Made by a program: the position numbers and the translations under genes
Part shown: piece by piece, positions 1 through 11,800 of the stretch
Layout: each line of letters opens with the position of its first letter
How positions within the stretch are numbered: position 1 is the first letter of the stretch
Notes under the pieces: generated by a model
What the model was told of the DNA's origin: nothing
Seen by the model: only the letters and a program-made list of their open reading frames with translations
Database searches by the model: none
NCBI GenBank assembly: GCA_009869945.1
Contig: WIXG01000020.1
Coordinates: forward strand, 248,001-312,000
Direction: 5' to 3'
Source: Mesaphorura yosii
Lineage: Eukaryota > Arthropoda > Collembola > Poduromorpha > Tullbergiidae
DNA length: 64,000 bases

Positions 1-104
1 TTATTTATCGAAGATGGCTGTTGTGCCTTTGCCTCGTCAAAGTTTTTGAGAGTTTCAGTTTGTATTTCAAAAGCGAGTGACCAAGCATCTCCTTCAATTG
101 TCTT

Positions 105-1665
105 ATGTGTGACCAAGTGCAGAGGGCGATACGGTGTGCCTTCGAAATGATAACGAAGAAAATTCATCCACGGTCCACGAGCATATCAATCCAGCGTGGC
201 ACCGAGCACCATCATCGTCCCAACTCTTCAGCGGCCACTGAGAGTGACTCGGAAGTGTATCTGCTCAAGCTGCTCAGTCCATTGCTGAATTTAGGGTATT
301 ATGGCGGTTTCTTTCCCTTCCACACGAACAGCAACGAGTCTACAATCGCGCACCATAAATTCTGCCACATATTTGTGTTTGCTGGCTCATTACTGGGTTC
401 GGCGGACCTCGCATTTCATCTATACTCTGTGTACAACTCATTGTTCGTGGAACATCTTGGTGTGCTGGACGTCATTACTCAGATTGTGTGGATCACCTCT
501 TCCGTCGTCTCAATTTCCATCAACCTCAAGGCTCTCTTTCACCACCGCGGCGTGGAGCAGTTCTTCGAGAACTGGAAGGAGTTGGAGTCTTGCGTGGTGC
601 ATTTGGTCTCCCGAAGGAACGCGCAGCTGTGCACCTGGATTTGTTACACTGTATACACAATCCTATCACTAATCAGCGTTGGCTTCTGCCTCCTCCACTC
701 TATTCGAGTGCCCGCGTATCCGACGTACCATCTCCACTTCTTGAAGCATGAAGGAGGCAATGCTGGTACGTCATTTCCTTGGTGGCTCATTGCTATTAAT
801 TCGACAGTCCAAACAGTCAGAGTGATGTGGGTTTGGGTCGGAACTGCCATTTTGGAGTGCTTCAGCACAGTGGTGGCGACTTTCATCACTCTAGCTTTGA
901 AAGGAATTAACGTGGAGCTCGAGTATTTCTACAAGCGTCAATCAAATCCAGAAGTAAGTGCTGTCACGCTCTCCAATTAAATTACGTTTTATGAAATCTC
1001 TTCGAGTTGACTTGAAATTCTGAGGGCCTACTGTAATTAGTTAATTGCTCTGCTCTCAGGGAATAATGGAAGGCATACGCAACGAATCGTTGGACGGCCA
1101 CGAGGAGCGATACGCAGGGACACGACCTGGGCCGACGCCAGAATACCCTGACGACACCCAACTTCCGGAAGAGACGCTGAATTGGCGCACTTGCCCCCTA
1201 CTGGTGTCCATTCGACAGTACCAACGCCTGAACGATCTCCAGACTCTCGTTAACGATTTCATTGGCTTCATATTGTTTGTAAATTTTGCGCAACTCATTG
1301 TACTCATCTGCACGCTGTCTTTTCTGCCCCTCAAGTATAATGAAAACTTCGATCTAGATTATGCGCTTATTTTCTCAGGGAACGGAGCTTGTTTCGCATT
1401 CCGCCTAATTGTTCTGATAATTTGTATTGGTAACGTGTACCCAGCAGCGCAGGCTACAAATGTGGAATTCGGGAAGGTAATCACGAGACGGTATTTTCCT
1501 AATCAAGTTTTGAATCCAGTTCTGGGTCATCTCAGCATTTACTCTGCCTCACCCATTTGTTTTTCGGCGTGGGGCTTCTTTGCGATAACAAAAGGCACGC
1601 TCTTGACTTGTCTGAGTGTCATAATTACGTACCTTGTAGTATTCCTTCAACTCAAGTCCCTCTAA
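105..1665 (+). CDS. Gustatory receptor-like seven-transmembrane protein
   Basis: Two exons, 105-953 and 1060-1665, joined in phase 0 (donor GAA|GTAAGT, acceptor CTCAG|GGA), give a 484-residue protein. I see several hydrophobic segments and, near the C-terminus, the gustatory-receptor pattern: a glycine/phenylalanine-rich helix followed by TYLVVFLQL, a variant of the family's TYxxxxxQF ending. The exon junction falls in a hydrophilic Pro/Glu-rich loop of about 45 residues, which would be cytoplasmic in this inverted-topology family. By family knowledge such proteins are ligand-gated cation channels of chemosensory neurons; the ligand cannot be read from sequence. The ATG at 105 is the first in the frame, and an AATAAA lies at 1721. 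An upstream coding exon outside the window is possible but not required. Confidence 0.75.
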
Positions 1666-1907
1666 ATCTAAACATAGAATGTAATTGGTGATGTTTGTAA
1701 AGTGAATCTGCTCCTTGTAAAATAAACAATGCAAATTACGGTAAACTAAAAATTGTTTTATTTCGATAGAACTCTTCCGAAAGGCCAAATTGCAAGCTAA
1801 AATCTACGCAGCTCGTTTTTGTAATTGGAACAGCAGCCAGCCAGCAAATTGCTTCATGCTTATCTCAGATGCTGCAATAATTCTAAAAGCTTGAACTTGT
1901 ACTGTTG

Positions 1908-4726
1908 TTACAGTTTGTGATAGTTTCCATCTTCGAATTTTCCGGCAACGCCATTGACGTTTTCTTCCTGTTCAACACCAGTTGCATCTAGATTTGAGCG
2001 GATTCCGATTGTTGCCGCTTCTTCAGTAGTCACATGCTCCCTGTGACCATTTTGGGTCGCATGAACTTCTTTAAATACTGCCCCTGCCAAATGGTTTATG
2101 ATTCGTTTCTGATTGTAAAGTTTCCAGGCAAGGAAAGCGGAGCCGGCCACGACCAAAATGAATCCAACAACCACCACCCCAATCAGAACTCCGACTTGAC
2201 CCGATCCTTGTTCTAAGCAAATTAAAGGTATTTAATTATGATCGTACTTTAGAATCAAAATATCATTTCATTATCTATTTATCATTTATCTTTTTTAGCT
2301 TACCATAAACGAGAACACGAAATGTCTTGGATGCATTGCCCTTAAAATTCTCAACAATGCAAGAATATTCACCATGTGTTTCATATGAGACGCGAGTGAA
2401 TTCAATGATGGACGAATTCTTAGCATTCCTGACGTGGGGGCTTGTGAATGTCTACGAAACAAAATGTATTTAATTCACGGTAAACTTCTTAGGAAAAAGT
2501 CATGTCGCATGAGTCATTCTACCTTATTGTCCTTCTTCCAGGAGACCAGAGGAGTAGGTTTTCCACTGAAATTGCAGCTTATGACCTTTTTCGTATCATT
2601 CAAGTACCAATCGAATTGCTCAACCTCCTCTCCCAATACAGTCGGCTCCACCGGTTCTAAAAACTTCAACAATTTACAAGTGCCTAGCTTGCGGATAAGA
2701 TTGGATTCCGAGTCACTTGATTCAAGTTGTAGTCGAACCTTGTACCGTCAAGACTATAGATTTGTTTCTCCATTCTGTCGTATTCCAAACAGGAGCAAAG
2801 CAAGTGACGGAATCCAGTTCCATATCGGCGGTGACGATGACGCTGGCTTCATTTTTTCTGAACATTTGCCTAAATCCACGGGCGCCTGTCATATTTACGA
2901 TAGCCTCTGCAAGCACACAAGGCAAGTTAGCAAAGCCGAAAAATTTGTCGTGCACGGACGAGGTGGAAAGTCAAAACCTTCGAGAACCAATTTTGTGTTA
3001 TTCTTCCAGGAAATCATCCACCGAATTCCATGAGAGAAATACGCCACTGAGAATTGGCAGCCAAATGTATAATTTTGTGTTGCATAAATGACATCATCGT
3101 CTGCATTCATTTGGTTTACGCGCATCATTTGGTCAGCGTCAACACTGTCCCAGTCGTAATCTGAAAACAAATGACCCATATAATAAGTGTCAGATGATAA
3201 TTAAAAGTCAAAGCAAGAGCTCACATGGCTTTGGAATTGTTAAATTGCTGTCGATGATGCCTGCTGTTCGACGGCCGAATACCGAAGGCACGCCGATGGG
3301 AAACATGTAAGTTCGAACACTATCCACTCCTTCGCCAATGCAGCGGACAACGCCAAAAATTCGCCTGTACAAAGAAATCGTTGTGCAGCGACTTCCAGAT
3401 CGACGCCCAGAATTCTCAATCTAAGGCAAAACAGAAAGAATGTGAAGCAGAAGCCAGAATCAAAATCCGGTATTTAAATATATGTCGTTTCACGTCGATC
3501 AAACTGTCCTTCCTCAACTGACAAGAAATTGGATGTTCACAGTAAAAGTGGGCCATGGCAGGTGGCTTATTTTCCTGGGACGAGCAGCAGACGAACTGAG
3601 ACTTTGACTCATCAAACTTAAACGAGGCCGGACGAAGGATTTTGTTTCCCGACTCTCCTTGCGGCTCTGAAACCAATGTCACAAAAAAGTAATGACAATA
3701 TGACGTGGAGGAATCGATACTTTATCATTTGCGTTGGTCTTACTGATATTAGGCACAAGAATGTTGACGACATAATCTTTCTCAGGTTCATTATTTGCAA
3801 CACACTTATACTTCCCAAAGGGGTTTGGTAGTTCAGACAGGATGAAGCCCCTCGTGGAGTCGTACACGATTGAGCTGTTGGATTCTAGTGCCACGGTATC
3901 CTGCACCAAATAAGAAGACTCCGAATTATGACTGAAGAAGGCATTTTTGGAGTATTTGAAATTACTTACGTTGTGCGTAATTTGATACAAATCAACGCTA
4001 ATATCGGGACGACTGATTTTGCACGGTAATACTGCCTGTTTGGTGTCATTATCCCAGGTGATAGAAACAGTCAGGCCAGCAAGTGTTAAAAATGGCGGCG
4101 AGGACCCTGCACACGAAAATTAGCATAGTGAAGATGAAGATACTACATGTACATCAAAAGTTTGAAAGTTAACCTTCCCAATAAACGTAGATGCTTGTTG
4201 AGATTTCTGGCGCATTGACAGCCTGGCATGTATAATTTCCAGTCATGATGTTGCTATTGCCGAGAATCTTCAACTCTGTCTGAAATTGGAAGGTTGACGG
4301 GTTGAAGATGTCGTCGGAGGACTGTCGCGTGGAGGAAACGAGCGCCGCTCCTCGTGATGCACCCCGCACTGGAGCTCCAAATGAACCCAGCTACAAAGAA
4401 GTATCATAATATAATAACCACTGAACACTGAGCATCTTCCTTTCCTTGCACCTGTACTAAATATTATTGTTTCCCATTTGGCTGACCTGATGCGGGTGAA
4501 AATTCCATTCGATGGGGTAAGTTGCAATGCACTGGATTACAATTCCACCGACACTTGCAGGAATCGCAAAAACGCTGCTTGACGTATTTCCAAAGACCAC
4601 CGGGAGCGGGGACGACGAATCGAATTTCCAGTCATCGTACTGTGCCCAGCTTTGAATTGATATTTGGGGTAGCGACTCGGGTGACAGCAAATTGGAAGCA
4701 AGAACGACGAGCAATGGAAGCACCAT
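1908..4726 (-). CDS. Kinase-less five-Ig-domain membrane receptor (VEGFR/PVR-like ectodomain)
   Basis: Eleven exons in consistent phase (4726-4487, 4390-4174, 4106-3970, 3900-3744, 3666-3494, 3420-3225, 3160-2978, 2906-2739, 2656-2523, 2451-2304, 2212-1908) encode 685 residues. It opens with a signal peptide (MVLPLLVVLASNLL), then about five Ig-like units, each usually split over two exons with the paired Cys visible (for example QCIATYP...NYTCQA, PCKIS...YKCVAN, ISCNFSG...YSCIVE). One transmembrane helix follows at about residues 591-616, then a 70-residue acidic tail ending in TAA. Many N-glycosylation sites occur outside. The last Ig unit (SGKPTPLVSWKKDN ... GEYSCIVEN) and the juxtamembrane start resemble VEGFR/PVR receptors, but no kinase domain follows. 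It could be a decoy or adhesion-type receptor. Membership of the VEGFR family is an inference; the Ig/TM architecture is seen directly. Confidence 0.7.
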
Positions 4727-5888
4727 CCTTTCGAATGTTCAATGAGAGTAATCCTGGATGGACACTCAAACTTGTACTGAGATCGGTTGCATTATAATTG
4801 ACCTCGACTTGACAGAAAACTCGTAGCTGCGAGTCAAGCGTCTAAAGCAATGGCATGCAAATTCTGGAAATTATCCTAAGCATGTAAAAGTGAGCATGAA
4901 TTCCATTCCTGGCTCACCTTTACAGAGCAATTTGTCTTTTATTCAAAGTTGTTGTTTGTTAATGTTACGTTGTTATACAATACGGTAATTGACTGTACAA
5001 TGATGGCAAGGACAGTCATGCGACGGGTTCCGCCGAATAGTCAAAAACGGACGGACAATACGGTCACAGAAAGATGCGTGCAAAAATGTACGTAATTGAA
5101 ATAGTGATGGACTGTGGCATAATTGGTCCTTTCGATGCCCCAACTGACCAATTATTACGTGTGTCCTCTTCCTAACTCAGTCAAGTTTGTGGCTCACTGT
5201 AATCCCTCTCCATTGTTCGCACACATCGGCCTGCTCTTGCAGTCGATTTCCGAAGTAGACTTTTATGCCGAATCTAGCCACATTATTAACTAAATATCAC
5301 CAATGACAGAACACCAGGTAGATGAATATGCAAGGCAAATTCTGTCAATTGATTCTGACTATGACGTTGCGTCCGATCGAAGCAAAGCTGCGTCACGTCG
5401 GCCTGAATTTATCTTTCCATTATTGTATTCATGTGTGAAGACGTTGAGCACTCGTATAGACTTGCGATACGTTTTCTTCATTTGAATTTGTTTACTACCG
5501 TCCCTTAAACGACACGAGATTTGTGGATGCAATTTGCGAATGCGAGACCATTCTTATCCACGCAAAAGAAAGCTCTCGCGCTTTGTTGACTCATTACCAC
5601 AAGACATGGGCGGAACAAAACAAAATTTTAAACTAAGAATAAGGCGGATCTGAGAATTGTTGCTGCACATGTTTTATTTATTTGCTGCTTCAATCTTCGG
5701 TTCTTGATTTGGTAATTGATTCAATTCATTCACAATTTTCAAGGACTTAGTCAACGTGGCTCAGTACGTGCGTAGTCTCCCTAGTCGTTTATTTTGGTAA
5801 GTCACTAATTATTACGTACTTTCTAAGTTAAAAAATAAGGCGTATATATTTATATCTGTACAGGTTTTTATTTAAGTCCATCTCAGAA
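4727..5888. other. Intergenic region between Ig receptor and F-box gene
   Basis: About 1.2 kb without a supported gene. It should hold the promoters of the minus-strand Ig receptor and the plus-strand F-box gene, which are divergently transcribed. A TATA-like stretch (GTATATATTTAT) lies near 5841-5852, about 40 bases upstream of the F-box ATG. A 60-codon open frame at 5303-5485 has no recognisable features. Confidence 0.5.
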
Positions 5889-7220
5889 ATGGCTGGAGGG
5901 TCATTTGGCAACAGTTACACTAGCTGGAGTCAGTTAAGGACTCTTCAGTTGACCAGTACGACTGATGAGGATGATCATCACTCAGAAGCAACAGCATCAA
6001 CTTCATTCGCTACAAATAAAATTGACGGGGATGTCAGGATCATTAATGAGAGTGGTCAGCTTGTGCAAATGTTCCTTCCGGACGAAGTCCTGGAGCAAAT
6101 TTTAAGTTACTGCGATGTAAAGGACGTCTTAAGGATAAACCAGGTGAGGGCAACGAATTAAAATTCTTGAACGTAAAAGTTGTCTTCCTGTTAAGTAACA
6201 ATTGTCAGTTAGTATAACTTCAGACTTAACCAATTACAATTACTCTACTTCTTGATTTAGACATGCTGCCGCTGGAAAACGATGACTTGCTCGGTGCCCT
6301 TTTGGAGAGCCGTATTCAAACGTCGCAACATCGAGTTTGGTTTGATTCCACAAGATGTGCTTGAAAGGGAAAATTGTTGGATTGGATTGTATGCCATTGC
6401 AAAAGAGAATCTCCTTAATCGAAACTTTATTAAGAATTCTTCCGGTGCAAGTACGTTAGTTAAAATATAATTCGTACATTTGCGAATTCTTCCTCACACT
6501 AACTCAACGTATAGCTAAGCAAACCTTTTTCGATTTGTAGGTCGGTTTCTACACTGGAATCTAACTGAAAATGGTGGAGATGGTGTAATTGTTGAAAATC
6601 CTCCAGTTGGATGTGATGCTCTTCCTGCAAGTGCTTTCTTCAAGGAAACCAGTTGTTTCGTCACTTCATTTCGAGACGGAACTCTAAGTCAAACCATTAA
6701 GTTGGCCGATTTTGGACTGACAGAGAATGTTTTATCTCTCCTAACACCAATCAAGTTATGCTTTTCCGTCATGTAAGTTGAACACAAACTCGGAAGCTGT
6801 CTCCGCTTAACATGAACCCTAAATTCAGTAAAGACGGATGAAGTTACCAGCACTATTATGAAATTAAACAGGGCTGGAACGAGATTTGACTGCCGCGCTA
6901 AGGGGCGTGTTAAAATGGAAGCGACAAACTTGAACGGCTACGCACGCAGCATCGGGATGGAGGCTAAATTCACGTCGGCGGCTGGCTCAAACTGGAAAGA
7001 AATTAAGCTCGAGTTAATTCTTGAAGAAGGAGATCTTGCGCACGAGGTGAAAATTACGCTCTCGGGATCTGACGGCCAGTTCTGGGCAGGGCACTATGGC
7101 ATTAAATTTGCTCGATCATCGTTAAGGATTAAGTTGTCTAAAGAAGTGGAAATTTCTCATGGGCCAGAAGGCCACGGCTATACGGTGGAGATAGCGCCTG
7201 CTTACGGGTCGCTACGTTGA
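5889..7220 (+). CDS. F-box protein with FBA (sugar-recognition) domain, FBXO2/6-like
   Basis: Exons 5889-6143, 6261-6450, 6541-6772 and 6829-7220. Exons 1-3 join in phase. Residues about 58-100 form an F-box (LPDEVLEQILSYCDVKDVLRINQ then TCCRWKTMTCSVPFWRAVF). The rest matches the F-box-associated domain: HWNLTENGGDGVIVENPP, CFVTSFRDGTLSQTIKL and, near the C-terminus, GQFWAGHYGIKFARSSL. In vertebrates FBXO2/FBXO6 are SCF ubiquitin-ligase adaptors that bind high-mannose N-glycans on misfolded glycoproteins; the same role here is inferred. Odd point: exon 3 ends with a good donor (AT|GTAAGT, 6772/6773) in phase 2, but the acceptor at 6828 brings exon 4 in one base out of register, so the FBA domain needs a frame correction or an unusual splice. 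AATAAA at 7350. A relic second copy lies downstream. Confidence 0.75.
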
Positions 7221-7364
7221 AGTTAGAAGTGAGAGCTTTGCCTTTACAAACTAGAGTTTTATACAAGAGAAAAATACATTTCAAAAGTACTTTCTCATTG
7301 GTGCCTGCATTACTATTGAACTATATACTTAAAACTTGCCTTACTTTGAAATAAATGCTGTATC

Positions 7365-8112
7365 TTCGTCTTCATCGTCGCTGTCCGCGTCATCCAGAAG
7401 GCGGACGGTCAAATCCAGAAGCGAGGAGAACTGCATGGCCAGAAAGGTGTGAAGGACTTCGGCGGTTCTGCACATATTCGTAGTCTGCGCGACCGACGTC
7501 CGGAATTCTCCCAGGCGGAGTGGCTGTGGCGTCTTCGACCCTGAGTGAGCACGATCAGCCATTTCAAGTAGGATCTGAAGCTCGGGGACTTGGATTGTGA
7601 ATACGTCGAGTGGTTTCAGGTTGCCCGGTTGTGGCATGAAGTCATGTACAGCGGCTTTCGTCCCGATCTCGTTTTGTATACGTCCGCGGTTTCTCGAGGT
7701 CGATTTCAGCACCTACGTCGACGAAAGGATTCAGAAAATCCCCATTCGAGTCCCCCGAATGAACTCCCTATGTATTTTTTATGTTTCGCCGTGTTGGATC
7801 CAGGCGAGTCCGTTCGCTCTGCAGTTCAAGGCGGGCACGATGGCTGGAAACTCCCCAGCACTCAGACGAATTGAGTGCAACAACATCGACGGGGATATCA
7901 AGGGAGACAGTACCTCGGGGACCCTGCTAGGTGAGATGGCGCACGCGGGGGTTAAGGAATTCAAGCTACACTTCCCCTTCGACTGGCAGAAGTCGCTGAC
8001 AGGTGCAATTTGTCATCTTTTTCGACCGGTTGGCCCGAACTCACCTCCGTGTATGTTCAGCTCGGATCTCGACATTCAAACGGTCACTCAGCCAACCACC
8101 CGCTGATCCCAC
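7365..8112. other. GC-rich segment of unknown origin inside an F-box duplication
   Basis: This 750-base block looks clearly richer in G and C than its flanks and carries long open frames on both strands. On the plus strand a frame runs to 8106 without ATG at its start. On the minus strand a frame from 7712 to 7341 also lacks ATG and ends in an acidic run (LLDDADSDDEDEDTAF) whose stop lies in sequence shared with the F-box 3' UTR. It sits between the end of the intact F-box gene and the relic copy. I recognise no protein family on either strand and cannot say which, if either, is coding. Confidence 0.35.
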
Positions 8113-8300
8113 TGTTCAGTTGAAATACTCGATTAACGATGATGATCATCCCTCAGAAGCAACAGCATCAAAAACTGTCTCAAAGTCGAAAAACAGCGAA
8201 TTTATCAATCATCTCACATGCTACTTAGTTCATTTGTAACTTCATTACTTCTTAACTGCATACTTAAATTTACTTTAGGTTGAAATAAATGTTGTGCCCC
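8113..8300 (+). pseudogene. Relic of a second F-box gene copy
   Basis: Bases 8113-8175 align with 5941-6003 of the intact F-box gene: both contain a GATGATCATC(A/C)CTCAGAAGC core followed by AACAGCATCAA, coding DDDHPSEATAS here against DEDDHHSEATAS in the intact gene. Bases 8245-8297 resemble its 3' UTR (7310-7360): CATACTTAAA then TTGAAATAAATG(C/T)TGT, including the poly(A) signal at 8284. F-box and FBA coding parts are absent between the two blocks. This is best read as a tandem duplicate reduced to its N-terminal and 3' ends. Confidence 0.65.
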
Positions 8301-8873
8301 ACCTAAAACAATTCACACATCGAACAAAATAAATCCTGTGTTTGCAGATAGAATGCTTACTTTACAACCAAGACAAACAATGATGGCAGTAATTATTATC
8401 CATTAAGTGCTAAAATACAGTTCGCCCTTGACCTCCGTCCGAAATCTGCGTGTGGTAAGCTTCACTTGGTCTACAGGATTGGATACTCGTAGACGTAAAA
8501 TAAAGAAGACTCAGTGGCGTGGTCTTGTTCCTGGACATGTTGTATTTCACGAACGTTCTTTCCATACAGAATGCAAGCGTCATTTCTCAAGGAGCCAGGC
8601 TTTCACAATTCCAGTGCAGCAGTAAACGATTGGAGCTGAATAAGTTGTTGCATGTCTCACTTTAGTCTTCTTTCAGTATCGTTCTGGAATTCTCACTTCG
8701 CACTCGCTTGCCACCTGGCAGGAGAGGAAAATCTATTTCGCTTTTTACCTAACCTTAAACTTAAGCCCAGATTTTTATTATTTTCTTACAAGTTAATTTA
8801 CATTTGTTCTTTAGTCATCTATTTAACAGTTTCACAACTTGCCTGTCTGAGACTTTATTAGCCAGCCCCTAAA

Positions 8874-11800
8874 ATGATTCCCTTTCTGCTGGCATTGATG
8901 TGTATCACAGGAATCCATAAGAAGAGTCAGTGTCCCACTGAAACCCCGATTAGCAATTGTAAGTTGCGCAGAATCTCTTGCAGTTTTCGTAGTAATTGTT
9001 CAATGCAATTAATTTGAATGGTTCATGGCACGTTAGAGTCTAAAATCTTCCCTCGATTTGAATTCACAGATCAGTTGCACGAAATCTGGGACCCGACTAA
9101 TTCGCTTGAGTACAAGTCAGTTGAGAAACTGGACCGAGGATACTACACAAACAGCAAGAAGCCAGTTGACCTCACTGCGTTGAGAGGAGTTAAACTTCGC
9201 ATAGCCGCCATTGTGGTATGAAATCTCAATTTACCCACTCTCAAGCGTCTGTCTGTCGTCTGTTTGATCGTGAAAGTAAAATAGAGAATGTGGTATCACA
9301 GGAACCACCGTACGTGAATACAATTGTCAATGACTCCTTGACGGGCGAGGCTAAAACTGTAATCAATGTCCTGCGACAAGTACTGGGATTTGACTACGAA
9401 ATTGTCAAGCCGGATGAAAATGTCATTGGAATATACGACGAGACCAAGGGCAGATGGAACGGAATCATCGGGCTGCTGGCAGACGGGGTAAGTCGGCCAT
9501 TAACGCTTACCACTGCCAATTTTTAATGTGCTTGAATTTGATATCTTTTGTTTTACTTTTTGAAACAGAAAGCCGACTTTTCGATTCAGTTCATCAGTAT
9601 CCTGAAAGAGAGGAAGGAGGTTGTCAATTTTTCAATGCCATTCGGGGAGGAGCGCTGGGTCGTCATGATGAAGAGGCCGCAGGAGACCACTGATGGTGAC
9701 GGTCTCATGGCACCATTTCAAACTCAGGTACGTGTCACATTGTGATCAGTGATCAGCTTGTCTGTTCGTGTTTTGTTTGCTTCCCCGTTGGCACGCAAAT
9801 TGAAACACATCGATCGTAAACATCTTCAAAGGAGACCTTGGCGTGCTAGATTTTATGAAATATTTAGTATAATTATGTTGATAGCTCATAATTTAAACAA
9901 GAGTTTAAATATTGATAGGGAATTGGCGTATGTTTGCGAATTTTCAAGGGATCGAAATCGGTGGGATTTACTTTGAACGATGTACACGTGCACGATTGAT
10001 GTAAATGTTTCGTAGTGGACACGCGTCGGGTTGGAGTGTTCTAGAACCTCAATGAATAATTCTGAGAAAGTGGTGGCGATGAGTGCCCCGTCGCAGAAGA
10101 ACTTTAATTCAAATTGGCTTTTGTCTTAATAGGCGTACTTACTTCTATGCGCATCGTTAGTAATTTAATATCGGCCACTTCAATCAAACGCGACGTGCTG
10201 GTACAATCGGAGTGTCAGCTTCATGTCATTTCAGGAGTGACAGCACACGGGAGCCTCTTTGGTTGCCTTGAGGATGAATGAAGAAAAATCAGATAAGCTG
10301 AGAGATGAGCCAAGCTAGAATGGAACCACTTTTGCACAAGTTTGCAGAGGCTTTACTTGCTTCAATTTCACGGATTATTGACTATGTCTTAAGCACGGTT
10401 TGCTAAGCGCTCAATTGCATTACAACAGCGTTATTTGCTATGCGCATGCAATTTGAATTATTGTCATGCATGAAATAATGGGCAGAAAGTATTCACAACA
10501 ACGCAATCGTTTCTTCGTGAACTTTGCAAAGCAATCCCGGCTGAATTGTAGTACAAATAATGATACGAGTATTGATCCACGCTATTTTTTCGATTGCGTG
10601 TTTGTCGCGAGGCAAACAGAAAGTTCGATTTGCATTGTAATTCGCCATTATCATAATATCTTGACACAAGAGAGGATTTTCTCCAATCCGACGCTTGTCA
10701 TACAAATATATCTTTTTCATGGCTGCTGCCATGTCATGTGTCGAGTGCGCTTAGCTTAAATGGCCGCGAGTGGAGACGAACTGACATGAAGAGAAGGCAA
10801 CAAAAGAAATGGCTCACCCGAATAAATATTTAATAGGGCTACTTACGGCAGCAGCGGCAGCTAATGCTCATGGGCCTAGCGTGCATTTGAGTATGCAAAT
10901 AATAAGCCACACAATTCGTAGAAGCTAATTTCTATTGCAAGGCCACGATTCAGTGCTTCAGGATTGATATTCAGTTTGTTAGGCACTCATGGAATCGGGA
11001 TTCGATTTTTGATAATGAATGCCAGATATGAAATGCACTCAAATGAGATGGACCATTATTAATGCTATCATAATTTAGGTGTGGTGGTGCTTGCTGATTG
11101 CCCTGCTGACGATGGGGCCACTCTGCTACATAGTTGTTCGCATAAGATGCTGGTGCTGTCGTGGCCACCCGGGATTGTCGGACGGCTACTCTTTCGGGCA
11201 TTGCATTTGGTTTGTGTACGGGGCTCTCATGAAACAAGGATCTGTTCTCAAACCAATTGCGGGTAAGGCCTCATGATCCCGATGAGCCAGACTATTTCAG
11301 CTTACTGCGAAACAAAAATAAATTAGAAATATGATGACGGATTTGCTTCTCGTGTTAGATTCGTCTCGGATACTGTTTGCGACCTGGTGGATATTTGTCA
11401 CGATTCTGACGGCTTTCTATACTGCGAACTTGACTGCCTATTTGACGCTGTCCAAGATTCCGATCCCGTACGATGGACTCCATAAGATTGGGTACAGGAA
11501 GTCATGGGTTACCTCGGAAGGCGACACGATTCAGCAAATTGTGACGGCCAAATCAACGCCAGGGCAATACTACTACAAGGTGCCACATTTTGCATCTTGT
11601 ATGAATTGTGCACGTGCTTACAATATGTTCATTTTGGTTCAAATAAAATTCTACGTCTATTCTAGGAAGCTATTCCATTCCCGGAATTTGCAAATCTCCG
11701 ATGGGCAGTTAGCAACGGGAGGAAGTATGGAATGTTTATGGGCAACATGTCGGAGATGATCGAAAGAGTTCGTCGTAAAAGTAAGTAAAAACTGTGAATC

